Assembly: GCA_030280995.1 (NCBI GenBank)
Contig: JASXTE010000007.1
Span: 8,175,501-8,239,500 of the forward strand
Length of the DNA stretch: 64,000 nt
Source of the DNA: Hemileia vastatrix
Lineage: Eukaryota; Basidiomycota; Pucciniomycetes; Pucciniales; Zaghouaniaceae
Direction of reading: 5' to 3'
The notes under the pieces are model-generated. The model did no database searches. It saw only the letters and a list, made by a program, of their open reading frames with translations, and was not told the DNA's origin. Shown piece after piece: positions 11,547-20,989 of the stretch (within the stretch, counting starts at the first letter, position 1; each line of letters opens with the position of its first letter). A program made the position numbers and the translations under genes.

Positions 11547-14500
11547 TTATTTAGATTTAAATTTTTTCAAGAGATTTTTAAGATCAGAGATTTCATTTTC
11601 TGGAATCCACTGGTCATATTCACTTGATTTATTTTTAAATCTTAATAGATACTCAACTCCCTTTTCTTTAGTAAGGTGTCTCTTTTTAAGTATCTTTTCA
11701 ATTTCTGCTTTTTCAACTATTTCTTCAGGTTGCTGTTTATGCCTTCCAGATCTTCTTGGAAAGAGAGCAGTATCATTAGAATGGTATGGTTTTATAAGAG
11801 AAATAGGAAATACTGGATGTTTTCTATCATAAGGTGCATATAGAATAACCTCAACAGCATTATTACCAACCATCTTTTTAACTACAAATGTTCCAATGAA
11901 TGGATCCTTCAATTTAACATTACCATTTAAATTGAAATGTAGCGTTGAAATAAGGACTTCATCACCCTCTTTGAACATTTGTTCTTTATGGGCTTTATCC
12001 CATCTTTTCTTTTCATACTCAAAAGCCTTATTTATACATTCTTGAGCATGTCTTCTGCATAGTTCCTGCATCTGAAGAAAAGATTTAGTACCTGGATGAA
12101 TATCCAATCTAGGTAACTTATTAAGAGTTTTAGCAGGGGTATTAGGTACATAACCCAACCATAACTCAAATGGCTTTTTGCCAGTGACAGAATGTACTGT
12201 ACTATTATATGCAAATTCTAAACCTGGGATAAGGGTTACCCAATCATGCGTGAATTTGTCATTGTCTTTAAAATTAAGACCAAAAGCACAGTATCTTCTT
12301 ATCATATCTTCTAAGGTTTGTATCATTCTTTCTGCTAGCCCATCAGTTTGTGGATGGTGTGCTGTAGAAAGTTTTAATTGACACCCTGAAACATCCATAA
12401 GTGACGTCCAGAACTCAGAAGTAAATTTAGGATCTCTGTCAGAAACTATTGCTTTGGGAAAACCTGCTGTATTTAACATTTGTGTCCACCATAAAAAAGC
12501 TAAGTCCTTTGCAGAAACCTCTTTGTGGGTAGGAATAAATTTACACATCTTTGTAAATCTATCTACAATTACCCAGCAGGAGTTATAACTCTTATGCCCT
12601 GCTATTGGCAAACCTGTTACAAAGTCCATGTTAATGATTTCCCATGGAGCTTTTGGTTGCTCAATTTGTTGTAATAAACCAGCTCTTTTTCCTGTTAATC
12701 TTTTAGATTTTTGACAAGAATCACATGTTTCAACATATTTCTGAACATCCTCAGACATGTTAATCCACCAAGCTGTGTTTTTTACTCTGGTTAATGTTTT
12801 ATGGTAGTCAAAATGACCTGCTAATATATCATCATGACATATACTTAACATTAACTCCTTCATTGAAGGGGGAATTACAATTACATTACTTAATTTTTTC
12901 CTGTAATATATAAAGCCATCCTCAATGGAAAATTTTCCTTTCTCTAATGCCTCTTTATACTTATTTGGTAATGTTTTTATTAAAACATTCATTGAAGCAT
13001 TAGATGGATCATTTAATATTGTAGTTAATTTACTTAAGTCAGGATCTGAATTATAATTATCAAGAATTGATTGCATAAATTCATCCTCAAGATCTACAAT
13101 ATAAATGCCATAAATGTTAATAATCTCTGACTCAGGAACATAAGCAGGATTATCATCATTATTAGGCAGAGGTACTCTAGATAACAGATCTACATTAGAG
13201 TGCAAGGTTCCTGCTCTATGTGTAATAGTCATCCGTCCTCTGTATTCTTCTACAGCTAATTGCCATCTAAACATGTGTCTATTAGGAGTTTTCATGTTTA
13301 AGAGTGACTTAACTGCACTACAGTCAGTTATTAACTCAAATTTTTGGTCTTCCAGGTAATAATGCAGCTTTTCAAGAGCCCATACTACTGCCAAACATTC
13401 AAGTTGAGTAGCACCATATTTCAATTCACCACTTCTCAGAGTACGTGAAATATAGCAGATTACTACTTCTGACATTTTACCTTCAATAAGTTGTTTTTGA
13501 TGCAAAGCAGCACCCAGTCCAATAAAACTTGCATCTGTATATAATACAAAAGGTAATTGGAAATCTGGTAATCCCAAGATAGGAGCTGTCATTAAACATT
13601 CTTTCAACTTATTAAAAGCTTGTTGTCTTTCATTATTCCAAATGAAAGCTTCTGATTTCTTTATAAGTGTGGTCAGTGGTGCAGCAATTGATTGGTATTT
13701 TTTTATATATTGTCTATAATAACCACACATTCCAAGAAAAGATTGTACATCCTTCACATTTTGAGGAATGCCAATATTCTTTATTGCAGCCACTTTATTT
13801 TGGTCTACACATATTTGTAAGCCAGATACAATATGACCAAGCACTTTTAAAGATTCAAACCCAAATTTACATTTTTTCAATGCAAGGGTCATTTTTATTT
13901 CATCCATTTTCTGAAATACTTTCCTTAAATGGATTAAGTGTTCATCAAAAGTTTTAGAGAACACTATGATGTCATCAATGTATACCATTAACCATCCCTC
14001 AATCATTTCATTATGGAATGTTATATCCATTAACTTTTGAAATACTGATGGAGCATTCTTTGGTCCAAATGGCATTCTGACATACTTATAAATTCCCATG
14101 TGTGTTGTTATCAACAAAAAGTTCTGTGAATTCTTTTCAACAGGAATTTGATGGTACCCTTTATTTCCATCTAGGCAACTTATATATTTAGCACCTTTAA
14201 GGGTAGCATGTATAGAGGCAATCCTTGGCAAGGAATAAATATCATCTACTGTAAATGTATTTAATGCTCTATAATCACCGCACAGTCTTGCTTTATCTTG
14301 TTCATAAGAAATCAGCACTGGTGATATTACACAATATTTTGGTGTAGTTTCAACCTTCTCAAGAATGTTCATTTTTAATAACATCTTAATGTTATCCTCT
14401 ATGTCTTTCCTCTTCATTGGTGAAGCAGGGTATGGTTTCTTTTTAAGACTAGCAGGAATATTATCCATATCACAGGTTAAACTAATTTTCATTTCATGAT

Positions 14501-17414
14501 CTTTTACAAGGCCAAGTTCATTTGTACCATGTGCAAAAGCCATTGGAAAAGCTTTAATTAATTCCAAAATATTATCTTTCTCAGTTTCAATTATCTGAGT
14601 ACCAAATGATGCTTTTGAAATTTCTGTTTCCAGAAGTTCCATCTCATTGGATTCTCTTCCTTTAGACGGGGAATTTGTTACTGACTCAATGTGTAAGACT
14701 GTGTTAAAAGAATTTATTTTAAATTTCCTTTTACCATTCATGCCAATTGTAAAATTGTTATTAGCAGGGTCTAATTTTACACCAAATTTAGTCAGAATAT
14801 CATTTCCAATGATAAAACAGTTACTACAATTTGTATTATCCATTACTACAAAGTCACAAGTTACCCTTACATAACCATGTTGGTGTTTAAAGAAAACAGC
14901 AGCTTTGTATTTACCAATGGGGTGTAGTACTGATCCAAAACCTCTCCAATTTTTACTCTGAAGTGGTTCAAGCTTAAACTTATATTTACTATCAATTTTC
15001 TGTAATGTATTAGTGGAAACAACTGAACCAGCAGCTCCTGTGTCCAATACTATATTAACATTTTCACCAGAAATGATAGCTGGAACCGTGATAGGTGTCA
15101 TTCTAAAGTTATCAGCTTGTATATCCTTAATGATTTCAGCATCCTCAAAATTCATTAAAGATTCATTTGAGTCCATATTTAATATTGGATTTTCAAAGAT
15201 GGACAAATCATCTTCCAACATACAGACTTCATTTTCATCACTATATGAGATATTGCTGTCATAATCACTTGATTCTTTACTTTTTTCAGTTTCAGTTTCA
15301 GATTCACGTTGATTTTCAACAATATTTATGTTTTTCTCACATTTGTGACCTTTGACCCAAGGTTTGTTACACTTATAACAAGTATTTGTTTCATACTTTT
15401 TAGGTACTACAGGTGCAGTAGGTTTTTTCTGCTTCTCCTGAAGTGTTTTTGAATTCTGAGTTTTTACAGGTTCAACATTTTGTTTATAAGTGGAATACCT
15501 TGATTCATACTTATGGTTTAATAATATTTCATTGCAAATATTAATAAAGTCAGAATATTCAGTAACATTTAATGTTCTAGCTACAACAATGTCTCTGACA
15601 GATATAGGTAATTTGTATATTATCTTATCTTTCCATAAGTTAAAATCCATATGAGGCTCAATGGCTTTTAATATTTTGTTTAAATTCATTAAAAATACCA
15701 TAGGTTTGTCACCATTCAACGGATTATACCTAGTCTTCTCATACAGTCTCTGCTGAGTAAGCCTGAATTTAGAAACTCCAAATTGTTTTTCAATAAGTTG
15801 TTTCCATTCAGCCCAAGAGTAGTCTCTACCCTCACTTAAGACAGCTTCAAACCATAATAAAGCAACATCCTTAAATAAAGAAATTAATTTTGATGTTATC
15901 TCTTCATCTGGTAACTTATATGAGAATTTCAAGTTGTCAATTCTTTGAATAAAATGTTGCCAATCAGAGCTGGCTTCCCCATCATAAGTTGGGTACTGAT
16001 CTATCTTAGGCCAGTTCTTCTGATTGGATTTTGTCTCACTAATCTTAGGTAAATTCAACAACTCATTCACTTTTGATAAATGGTCTTGTATTTCTTCCTG
16101 CACCGATTTGTGACTTACATTTTCAGATTTGACACTACCACCAGATGGTTTTAATTGTGGTGGTACAGGGAAGGAATGAGATTCACTTTTGCCAATGAAA
16201 GGATTATTATTATATTGATTATACTTATGATTATCCTGGTTCATTAGTAGATTGGCAGTTTCAATCTCAACTTTAGTTAATCTTTGTAGCAACTCAGAGA
16301 CACTTTGATTTGTCTGTGCAAAAGATAACTTTGTTCTTGATTCAGTCTTTAATAAGTGTGTTTCATATAATTTTTCTAACTCACAAAATTTGTTTGAAAG
16401 GTCATTATATTTATTACTCAATGAATCATATTTAAGAGTTAGAGACAAATGTTCTTTCTCTAATTCTTTATTACGTGTTGCTAATTGAGAAATGTTCAAT
16501 GTTAAGGATGAAATTGTATCACTAGTGAGTTTAACTGTCTGTTCCTCACAATCAGTCATTCTATTCCACAATGCTGAAACAATTCTATGGACAGTTGGAT
16601 TATTGTTAAAATATTCCATGTCCTCCTTTTCAATTCTCTCACTCTCCTGTGAACTTCTCATCTCACTAGTAGGTGATTGCAACTGAGGATTAACTGTATT
16701 ATCATTGTATATAGTACTGTTATTATGGACAAAAGACAAGTCAGGTGTATCTACTCTAAAACCCAAATTTCTTAAATCCTCCTCTATTTTTTGTACAGAT
16801 TTAAAATCAATAGAATTACCTATATTGTAATTATCAGTATTATGTCTAATCTGAGAGGGTAAGTTACTTACCAAGGGATGGTTGCCAGTCCTGATTTTTG
16901 GCGCTTTTTTCCCTTGTAAGGGTGAGCTGAGGAAGTCAGATGAGGGGGTGGATCCCTGTTGCAACTGTGGCTTGTCCACTGTTGGTGAAACCAGTCCCAT
17001 TTCCATTTTTCTACCAGGATTTTCTCCTGGGAGTGAGTGGACCCTCCTTGGGTAGGGGGTTGCTGATTTGATTGACTGGGCTGGCCTCCCTTTAATTCTG
17101 CCATTGCCTGATTCATCTGCTGAAATCCTACCTTGCAATTGTTTTGCAACTGCTCTACCTCTTTGAACATGAGAGATTTTGATTCCTCTAGCTTCAGAAC
17201 CTGTTTGGCCAGGTGGGACAGTTGATCCTGAAGAGGAGGAGACGTCTTTTTGATAGTTATCTTTTTTAAGAGGGCGTCCTTTTCCTCTATACTCATGCTT
17301 TCTGGCTGGGGGTACTGTTGTCCCTCCATGGTGATGTCCTGGAAAGTTTTTATTAGCTTTAGACCTGGTATTATAAGCAGGCTGTTCACTTACACTATCC
17401 TGGGGAGCACTCAT
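11547..17414 (-). CDS. Chromovirus Gag-Pol polyprotein, 1955 aa, intact
   Basis: One open frame encodes the structural and replication proteins of gypsy 1. In order: an N-terminal low-complexity region, a coiled-coil stretch (about 270-400), the Gag domain (about 470-650), a Cys/His knuckle with unusual spacing (CYKCNKPWVKGHKC, about 676), an aspartic protease (LDTGAAG, D about 791), reverse transcriptase with YIDD at about 1145, RNase H (LYTDAS, about 1290), integrase with an HHCC zinc motif (about 1525-1575) and a catalytic Glu in DGLAERM (about 1695), and a C-terminal chromodomain (about 1895-1955) with WIPENEI, expected to bind modified histone tails and guide integration. The ATG at 17414 is the first in the frame and lies about 510 bp inside the 5' LTR. 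No stop or frameshift is present. The first 180 codons overlap another conserved frame at 16868-17329, so the true N-terminus could differ. Confidence 0.93.
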   Translation of the reverse strand: MSAPQDSVSEQPAYNTRSKANKNFPGHHHGGTTVPPARKHEYRGKGRPLKKDNYQKDVSSSSGSTVPPGQTGSEARGIKISHVQRGRAVAKQLQGRISADESGNGRIKGRPAQSIKSATPYPRRVHSLPGENPGRKMEMGLVSPTVDKPQLQQGSTPSSDFLSSPLQGKKAPKIRTGNHPLVSNLPSQIRHNTDNYNIGNSIDFKSVQKIEEDLRNLGFRVDTPDLSFVHNNSTIYNDNTVNPQLQSPTSEMRSSQESERIEKEDMEYFNNNPTVHRIVSALWNRMTDCEEQTVKLTSDTISSLTLNISQLATRNKELEKEHLSLTLKYDSLSNKYNDLSNKFCELEKLYETHLLKTESRTKLSFAQTNQSVSELLQRLTKVEIETANLLMNQDNHKYNQYNNNPFIGKSESHSFPVPPQLKPSGGSVKSENVSHKSVQEEIQDHLSKVNELLNLPKISETKSNQKNWPKIDQYPTYDGEASSDWQHFIQRIDNLKFSYKLPDEEITSKLISLFKDVALLWFEAVLSEGRDYSWAEWKQLIEKQFGVSKFRLTQQRLYEKTRYNPLNGDKPMVFLMNLNKILKAIEPHMDFNLWKDKIIYKLPISVRDIVVARTLNVTEYSDFINICNEILLNHKYESRYSTYKQNVEPVKTQNSKTLQEKQKKPTAPVVPKKYETNTCYKCNKPWVKGHKCEKNINIVENQRESETETEKSKESSDYDSNISYSDENEVCMLEDDLSIFENPILNMDSNESLMNFEDAEIIKDIQADNFRMTPITVPAIISGENVNIVLDTGAAGSVVSTNTLQKIDSKYKFKLEPLQSKNWRGFGSVLHPIGKYKAAVFFKHQHGYVRVTCDFVVMDNTNCSNCFIIGNDILTKFGVKLDPANNNFTIGMNGKRKFKINSFNTVLHIESVTNSPSKGRESNEMELLETEISKASFGTQIIETEKDNILELIKAFPMAFAHGTNELGLVKDHEMKISLTCDMDNIPASLKKKPYPASPMKRKDIEDNIKMLLKMNILEKVETTPKYCVISPVLISYEQDKARLCGDYRALNTFTVDDIYSLPRIASIHATLKGAKYISCLDGNKGYHQIPVEKNSQNFLLITTHMGIYKYVRMPFGPKNAPSVFQKLMDITFHNEMIEGWLMVYIDDIIVFSKTFDEHLIHLRKVFQKMDEIKMTLALKKCKFGFESLKVLGHIVSGLQICVDQNKVAAIKNIGIPQNVKDVQSFLGMCGYYRQYIKKYQSIAAPLTTLIKKSEAFIWNNERQQAFNKLKECLMTAPILGLPDFQLPFVLYTDASFIGLGAALHQKQLIEGKMSEVVICYISRTLRSGELKYGATQLECLAVVWALEKLHYYLEDQKFELITDCSAVKSLLNMKTPNRHMFRWQLAVEEYRGRMTITHRAGTLHSNVDLLSRVPLPNNDDNPAYVPESEIINIYGIYIVDLEDEFMQSILDNYNSDPDLSKLTTILNDPSNASMNVLIKTLPNKYKEALEKGKFSIEDGFIYYRKKLSNVIVIPPSMKELMLSICHDDILAGHFDYHKTLTRVKNTAWWINMSEDVQKYVETCDSCQKSKRLTGKRAGLLQQIEQPKAPWEIINMDFVTGLPIAGHKSYNSCWVIVDRFTKMCKFIPTHKEVSAKDLAFLWWTQMLNTAGFPKAIVSDRDPKFTSEFWTSLMDVSGCQLKLSTAHHPQTDGLAERMIQTLEDMIRRYCAFGLNFKDNDKFTHDWVTLIPGLEFAYNSTVHSVTGKKPFELWLGYVPNTPAKTLNKLPRLDIHPGTKSFLQMQELCRRHAQECINKAFEYEKKRWDKAHKEQMFKEGDEVLISTLHFNLNGNVKLKDPFIGTFVVKKMVGNNAVEVILYAPYDRKHPVFPISLIKPYHSNDTALFPRRSGRHKQQPEEIVEKAEIEKILKKRHLTKEKGVEYLLRFKNKSSEYDQWIPENEISDLKNLLKKFKSK
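16868..17329 (-). CDS. Overlapping +1-frame ORF in the gag 5' region, 153 aa
   Basis: An alternative frame inside the start of gag opens with MEGQQ and runs 153 codons (an in-frame ATG also exists at 17389). It is predicted to be hydrophilic with a coiled-coil segment in its middle, a KWKWDW motif, and an end SSAHPYKGKKRQ...PW. Gypsy 2 has the same frame at 38530-38983, 88 nt from its own gag ATG (85 nt here), so the relative frame is the same. It shares MEGQ, IKKT, GF..(M/V)NQA, KWKW.W, HPY.GK.R and the final PW. The main frame is less alike over this stretch. The stop TAA lies inside GTAAGT, a perfect splice-donor hexamer, in both elements. It could be a separate small protein or the first exon of a spliced Gag; I found no acceptor that joins it cleanly to the main frame. 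Confidence 0.6.
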   Translation of the reverse strand: MEGQQYPQPESMSIEEKDALLKKITIKKTSPPLQDQLSHLAKQVLKLEESKSLMFKEVEQLQNNCKVGFQQMNQAMAELKGGQPSQSNQQPPTQGGSTHSQEKILVEKWKWDWFHQQWTSHSCNRDPPPHLTSSAHPYKGKKRQKSGLATIPW

Positions 17415-17910
17415 AATGTTCAGAATAACAATATTTTACGTCTACAAAAGGAAAAACTCTGTGGAATTAGTAGACAAATAATATTAGCAATTATATTACT
17501 AATAAAAAAGCAATGGAGCTTACCCTGAATTTATATCTTTATTTATTTAAATAAAATATAAGAAAAATTTGAAAAAATCTTTTAAAAATATAATAATAAG
17601 TTTAACTAGACCTCTATAAGGGTGAATAATTAGCTTACCAAGCTTTAGCCAAATACCAATTTAATTGGGTGTTATATTGGTGTCCAAATACCAAGTGAAA
17701 TTGGGTTTATATTGGGTACAGTTACTACTGTAAATATCTAATTTTTATGATAAAAAATTAGTACAATTATTATAAGGGTTCTTTTCCGCAATCAATGAGT
17801 TATAATGACCCACTTAATATGCAGCAGACCCAAATATTTGGTTAATTTTGAGTTGTACTAAGGTAAAAATCACGTCCCAAGGCTTATACTAAATAATAAG
17901 TAAAATATAA

Positions 17911-17925
17911 GGAAAGACCCCCAAT
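17911..17925 (-). other. Putative primer binding site of gypsy 1
   Basis: Two bases inside the 5' LTR the minus strand reads TGGGGGTCTTTCC. Gypsy 2 has TGGGGACTTTTCC at the matching position, so the site is conserved between families. The tRNA is not identified. Confidence 0.5.
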
Positions 17926-19102
17926 TGTCAGTACAGTCTAGTATATAAGTATGATATAATAGTGTTATTTTATGGTCCTACTACTTATTAATTAATGATT
18001 TAGTGATTAAACCTCAGGGGAAGATTAATAAAATAGTTATACTCAAATAAAACTCACAATACTTGGATTTAAATGCATGCTAGTGGTGGAAAATAGAAGA
18101 ATAAAATATAGTTATAGCTTTTATAAAGATAATATCAATTTATAAGGGCTTTATAATATATTTCTGAATACTAATAATTGTATTGTAGTGTTTGTTTGAA
18201 GTGTAGTAATTGAATGATGATAATAAACCGTCAAAATCCCTCCTTACTTATACCCAAATCCACTGGAGTGCACAGACCTTCAATCCAGATGATGTCACTG
18301 CTATCCCCGGCAATTACAGCACTGTGAGGGCCCATCACCTCCCCATGGCGTCAACTTCAAGCAGTTTCAACACCCAGACCTCCAGTAAGGACCCTCCATC
18401 ACTATTAATAATAACACAGAGTCATACCATAAATAGAAATCCCAGATAAAAGCGGATACCATAAAGAAACAGGTAAAATAAATGATCAAAAAGAGATTTA
18501 ATGAAACTAAAAGCATATAAAGGAAACAAATAAAATTTCCATGCCCCCAATAACATCCCCAAGCATCCACATTAACCCAAAAACATCTTTCCAACCCATA
18601 AATCCGTGAATAACCATCCAAGGAAGTAATTTTAGTTGTCCAAACTGGGTGTATGCGCCTGATATAGGTGTCTATGCTTCTGTAGGCGTTGTGAATACAC
18701 TGATTTCGTCCATATGACCTAAAATAAGCAGAAAAACAAAGGTTATAGGCTATTAAGGGGCTAAAACCCACTTATATACCTAAATATACATAATATACTG
18801 CATATTTCACTGAATATGAGATTTATGTATACATATAAGCTTATGTATGTCAATAATTACTTCATATCACTTAAGATAAGTATATTATGACTCCATTAAC
18901 ACCTTAATAAGTATTATTAGGCCATGGATAAGCTATTTAAACTATTATAAATTATATAATAGAATAATAATTATATATATATATAATAAAATAATATATA
19001 TTATTATTTTAACCTTATTTTTAAGATATAAGCTTAATCTAGTTAAGGTTATCTTATTTTAAGCATAAGAAATACTCAGTCCTAAGGATATTTAGGCTGA
19101 CA
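17926..19102 (-). repeat. 5' LTR of gypsy 1
   Basis: 1177 bp, nearly identical to 10255-11431, with the same TGTCAG...CTGACA ends. It should contain the element's promoter. The target duplication CTGTC follows at 19103-19107. About 510 bp of untranslated leader separate it from the gag ATG. Confidence 0.93.
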
Positions 19103-19107
19103 CTGTC

Positions 19108-19929
19108 TATCTGATTTGAACTTGAGTAATTTTCAAAAAATTTACCTTAGTTCTATATTAGCTTCATTTTCCAGGCAAGAAGTCCTTCATACTAAGTTCT
19201 TTACAACATTTATTTCAGGCCATGAAATACCTTTTCATAATTTTCTTTCTGCAGGCTGGAAACATAGACTTTACCAGGACAAAATTCAATGAAAGAACAT
19301 ATAAAATTCTCATACCCTGTTTTTGTGAAGGAAGTGTGAGTTTAATTTAATCATTGAAAATTTTACTACATGAAATAATATAATATTATTAATTATACCA
19401 TATTTTCAAAATGAATTCTAGAAAATAATGTGAAATTTTTTGAATTACTTGATGAATTTTTTATGGTATAAGAGTTAAAATCACAATTTAAAAATAGACT
19501 TATACTTGAAATTTTTTAAATATATATATATATATATATATAAGAATGCACACATTCAGATTAATCTGAAACCTGTAATTTTTAAAATTGAATCATAGTT
19601 TCAGGAATATACTTCACCATAATCTAAAAAAAAATGAGTTGATCATTTGAGGTTTTACCCTATAGTGATAAACAAAAGGATTTGAAAAAAAAATATGAAA
19701 GAGAAGATAAAAATATAAATAGGCAAGAAAAAAGTGTACTTTCACCAAACATAACTAGCTAATCAGGCACCTTATAGTACTCAATTTAATTTTATTTAAA
19801 CTTTTTAATAATTATTTTAGTTAAAGGGTAATTTTAGAAACTTAGGGAGGGGAAATTTAAAGTATTTAAACAGATTACATATATGCTCTATGCTATGATG
19901 AAAAATAAGGATTAAAACTAGAATTCTTT
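19108..19929. other. No gene; AT-rich, with a (TA)n microsatellite
   Basis: Nothing coding is supported. A run of alternating TA lies at about 19519-19543. Confidence 0.6.
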
Positions 19930-20560
19930 TTTGTTAAAAACAGTACATCTGCAGTTAGTATAAATAAATGAGACAATTTATCCTTCTGTAAAAACTCAAG
20001 CTGTTCTGCTTTCAAACTAGCTTGACTTTTACAATAGTAAAGTTCTATAAAAGTTAATAAATCTTCAAAAATGACCTTTTTCTCAGTATCAAAAATGAAC
20101 TACTCTGTCACAGACAAAATATAATTGTGCGTTTCTTCTAGAAAGACTTTTGGAAGTCTCCCAGTAAAATATTCTTCAACAATATCATCCATAGGAAAAC
20201 TCCTGGGCCCTGAAAAAGGCTGAACACCTTCCATTTCTGGGGGTTTAGGTACCTTCAATTTTTGATCAACTTTTTCTTGATAGCTTACTTATATGTTTAA
20301 GATTAAAAACTTGAAAGAAATTTAGACATACACCCTTTTTGAAGTTTATTTAAACGTCAAGTAAAACAAGAACTCCTTTATAGGATTGGAGTTATGACAC
20401 TACTCCCATCCTGTCTTTCTTCAGTATCAGAGTGAATACAGATATCTTTAAAATATCCAGTAATTTCAGGGACCAAAAAATATGAATTTATTTCAATTAT
20501 TCCATCACACAACTTAAAAAATGTGATGTTAAATTATAATAACTATTTTAGAGCTATATA
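19930..20560 (-). pseudogene. Unrecognised coding relic
   Basis: Two minus-strand stretches look like real protein despite stops: about 20560-20390 (LCDGIIEINSYFLVPEITGY, then FKDICIHSDTEERQDGSS) and about 20290-19940 (VDQKLKVPKPPEMEGVQPFS and a longer continuation rich in Leu and Glu with one stop). They lie in different frames separated by about 100 bp that is either an intron or damage. I do not recognise the family. It could be the relic of a captured gene or of a transposon. Confidence 0.35.
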
Positions 20561-20989
20561 AACAATACTATTAATTCTCTTCCTTTAGAAAGTTTAACTT
20601 CAATTTTTTCAGATTCATATTTTCTATCTTTTAAGAATAGGTTTATTTATCATTAGCTATATAACAAAATTTATTAGCTTCTCATGTGCTGCACCTCTGA
20701 AGAGATCTGAAAACTGCCTCATCTATAATACTTTCATCTAAAATTGAAAAGTTCACCAAAACCTTCCCATAATAGCTTTTCATCCATCCAATCACAATAT
20801 AATTTACTATACAAGATATGTAAAACATGAGGCAACATGCTGCTACATGTTCTCCTACATATGCTAACCAATATGTTTCAATCCAACATGGTACCTTAAT
20901 GATATGTTGGCACACTTTTGTACATACAAAATATCTACCATGTCCTCATGACATGATGCAGCGCATTTATTCATATCGCCATGACATGG
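20561..20989. other. No gene; degenerate edge of the palindrome satellite
   Basis: Isolated pieces of the satellite core (for example ATGAGGCAACATG near 20827) occur without the full unit. Confidence 0.4.

Larger units (their letters stand above)
10255..19102 (-). mobile_element. Complete Ty3/gypsy chromovirus (gypsy 1)
   Basis: This 8848-bp element is bounded by two 1177-bp LTRs and flanked by the 5-bp target duplication CTGTC (10250-10254 and 19103-19107). It carries one uninterrupted gag-pol frame with a C-terminal chromodomain. The LTRs differ at only about five positions by eye (for example 10315, 10514, 10664, 10856 and 11030 against their partners), so the insertion is young and the element may still be competent. 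Confidence 0.93.

Noticed and set aside
16868..16888. Short intron (21 or 52 nt) joining the +1-frame ORF to the main gag frame
   Set aside because: The GTAAGT donor is conserved, but 21 nt is too short and neither length puts the +1 frame into the main frame without a stop; left open as a finding.
19519..19543. (TA)n tract as a regulatory element
   Set aside because: A plain microsatellite in AT-rich DNA, far from any gene.
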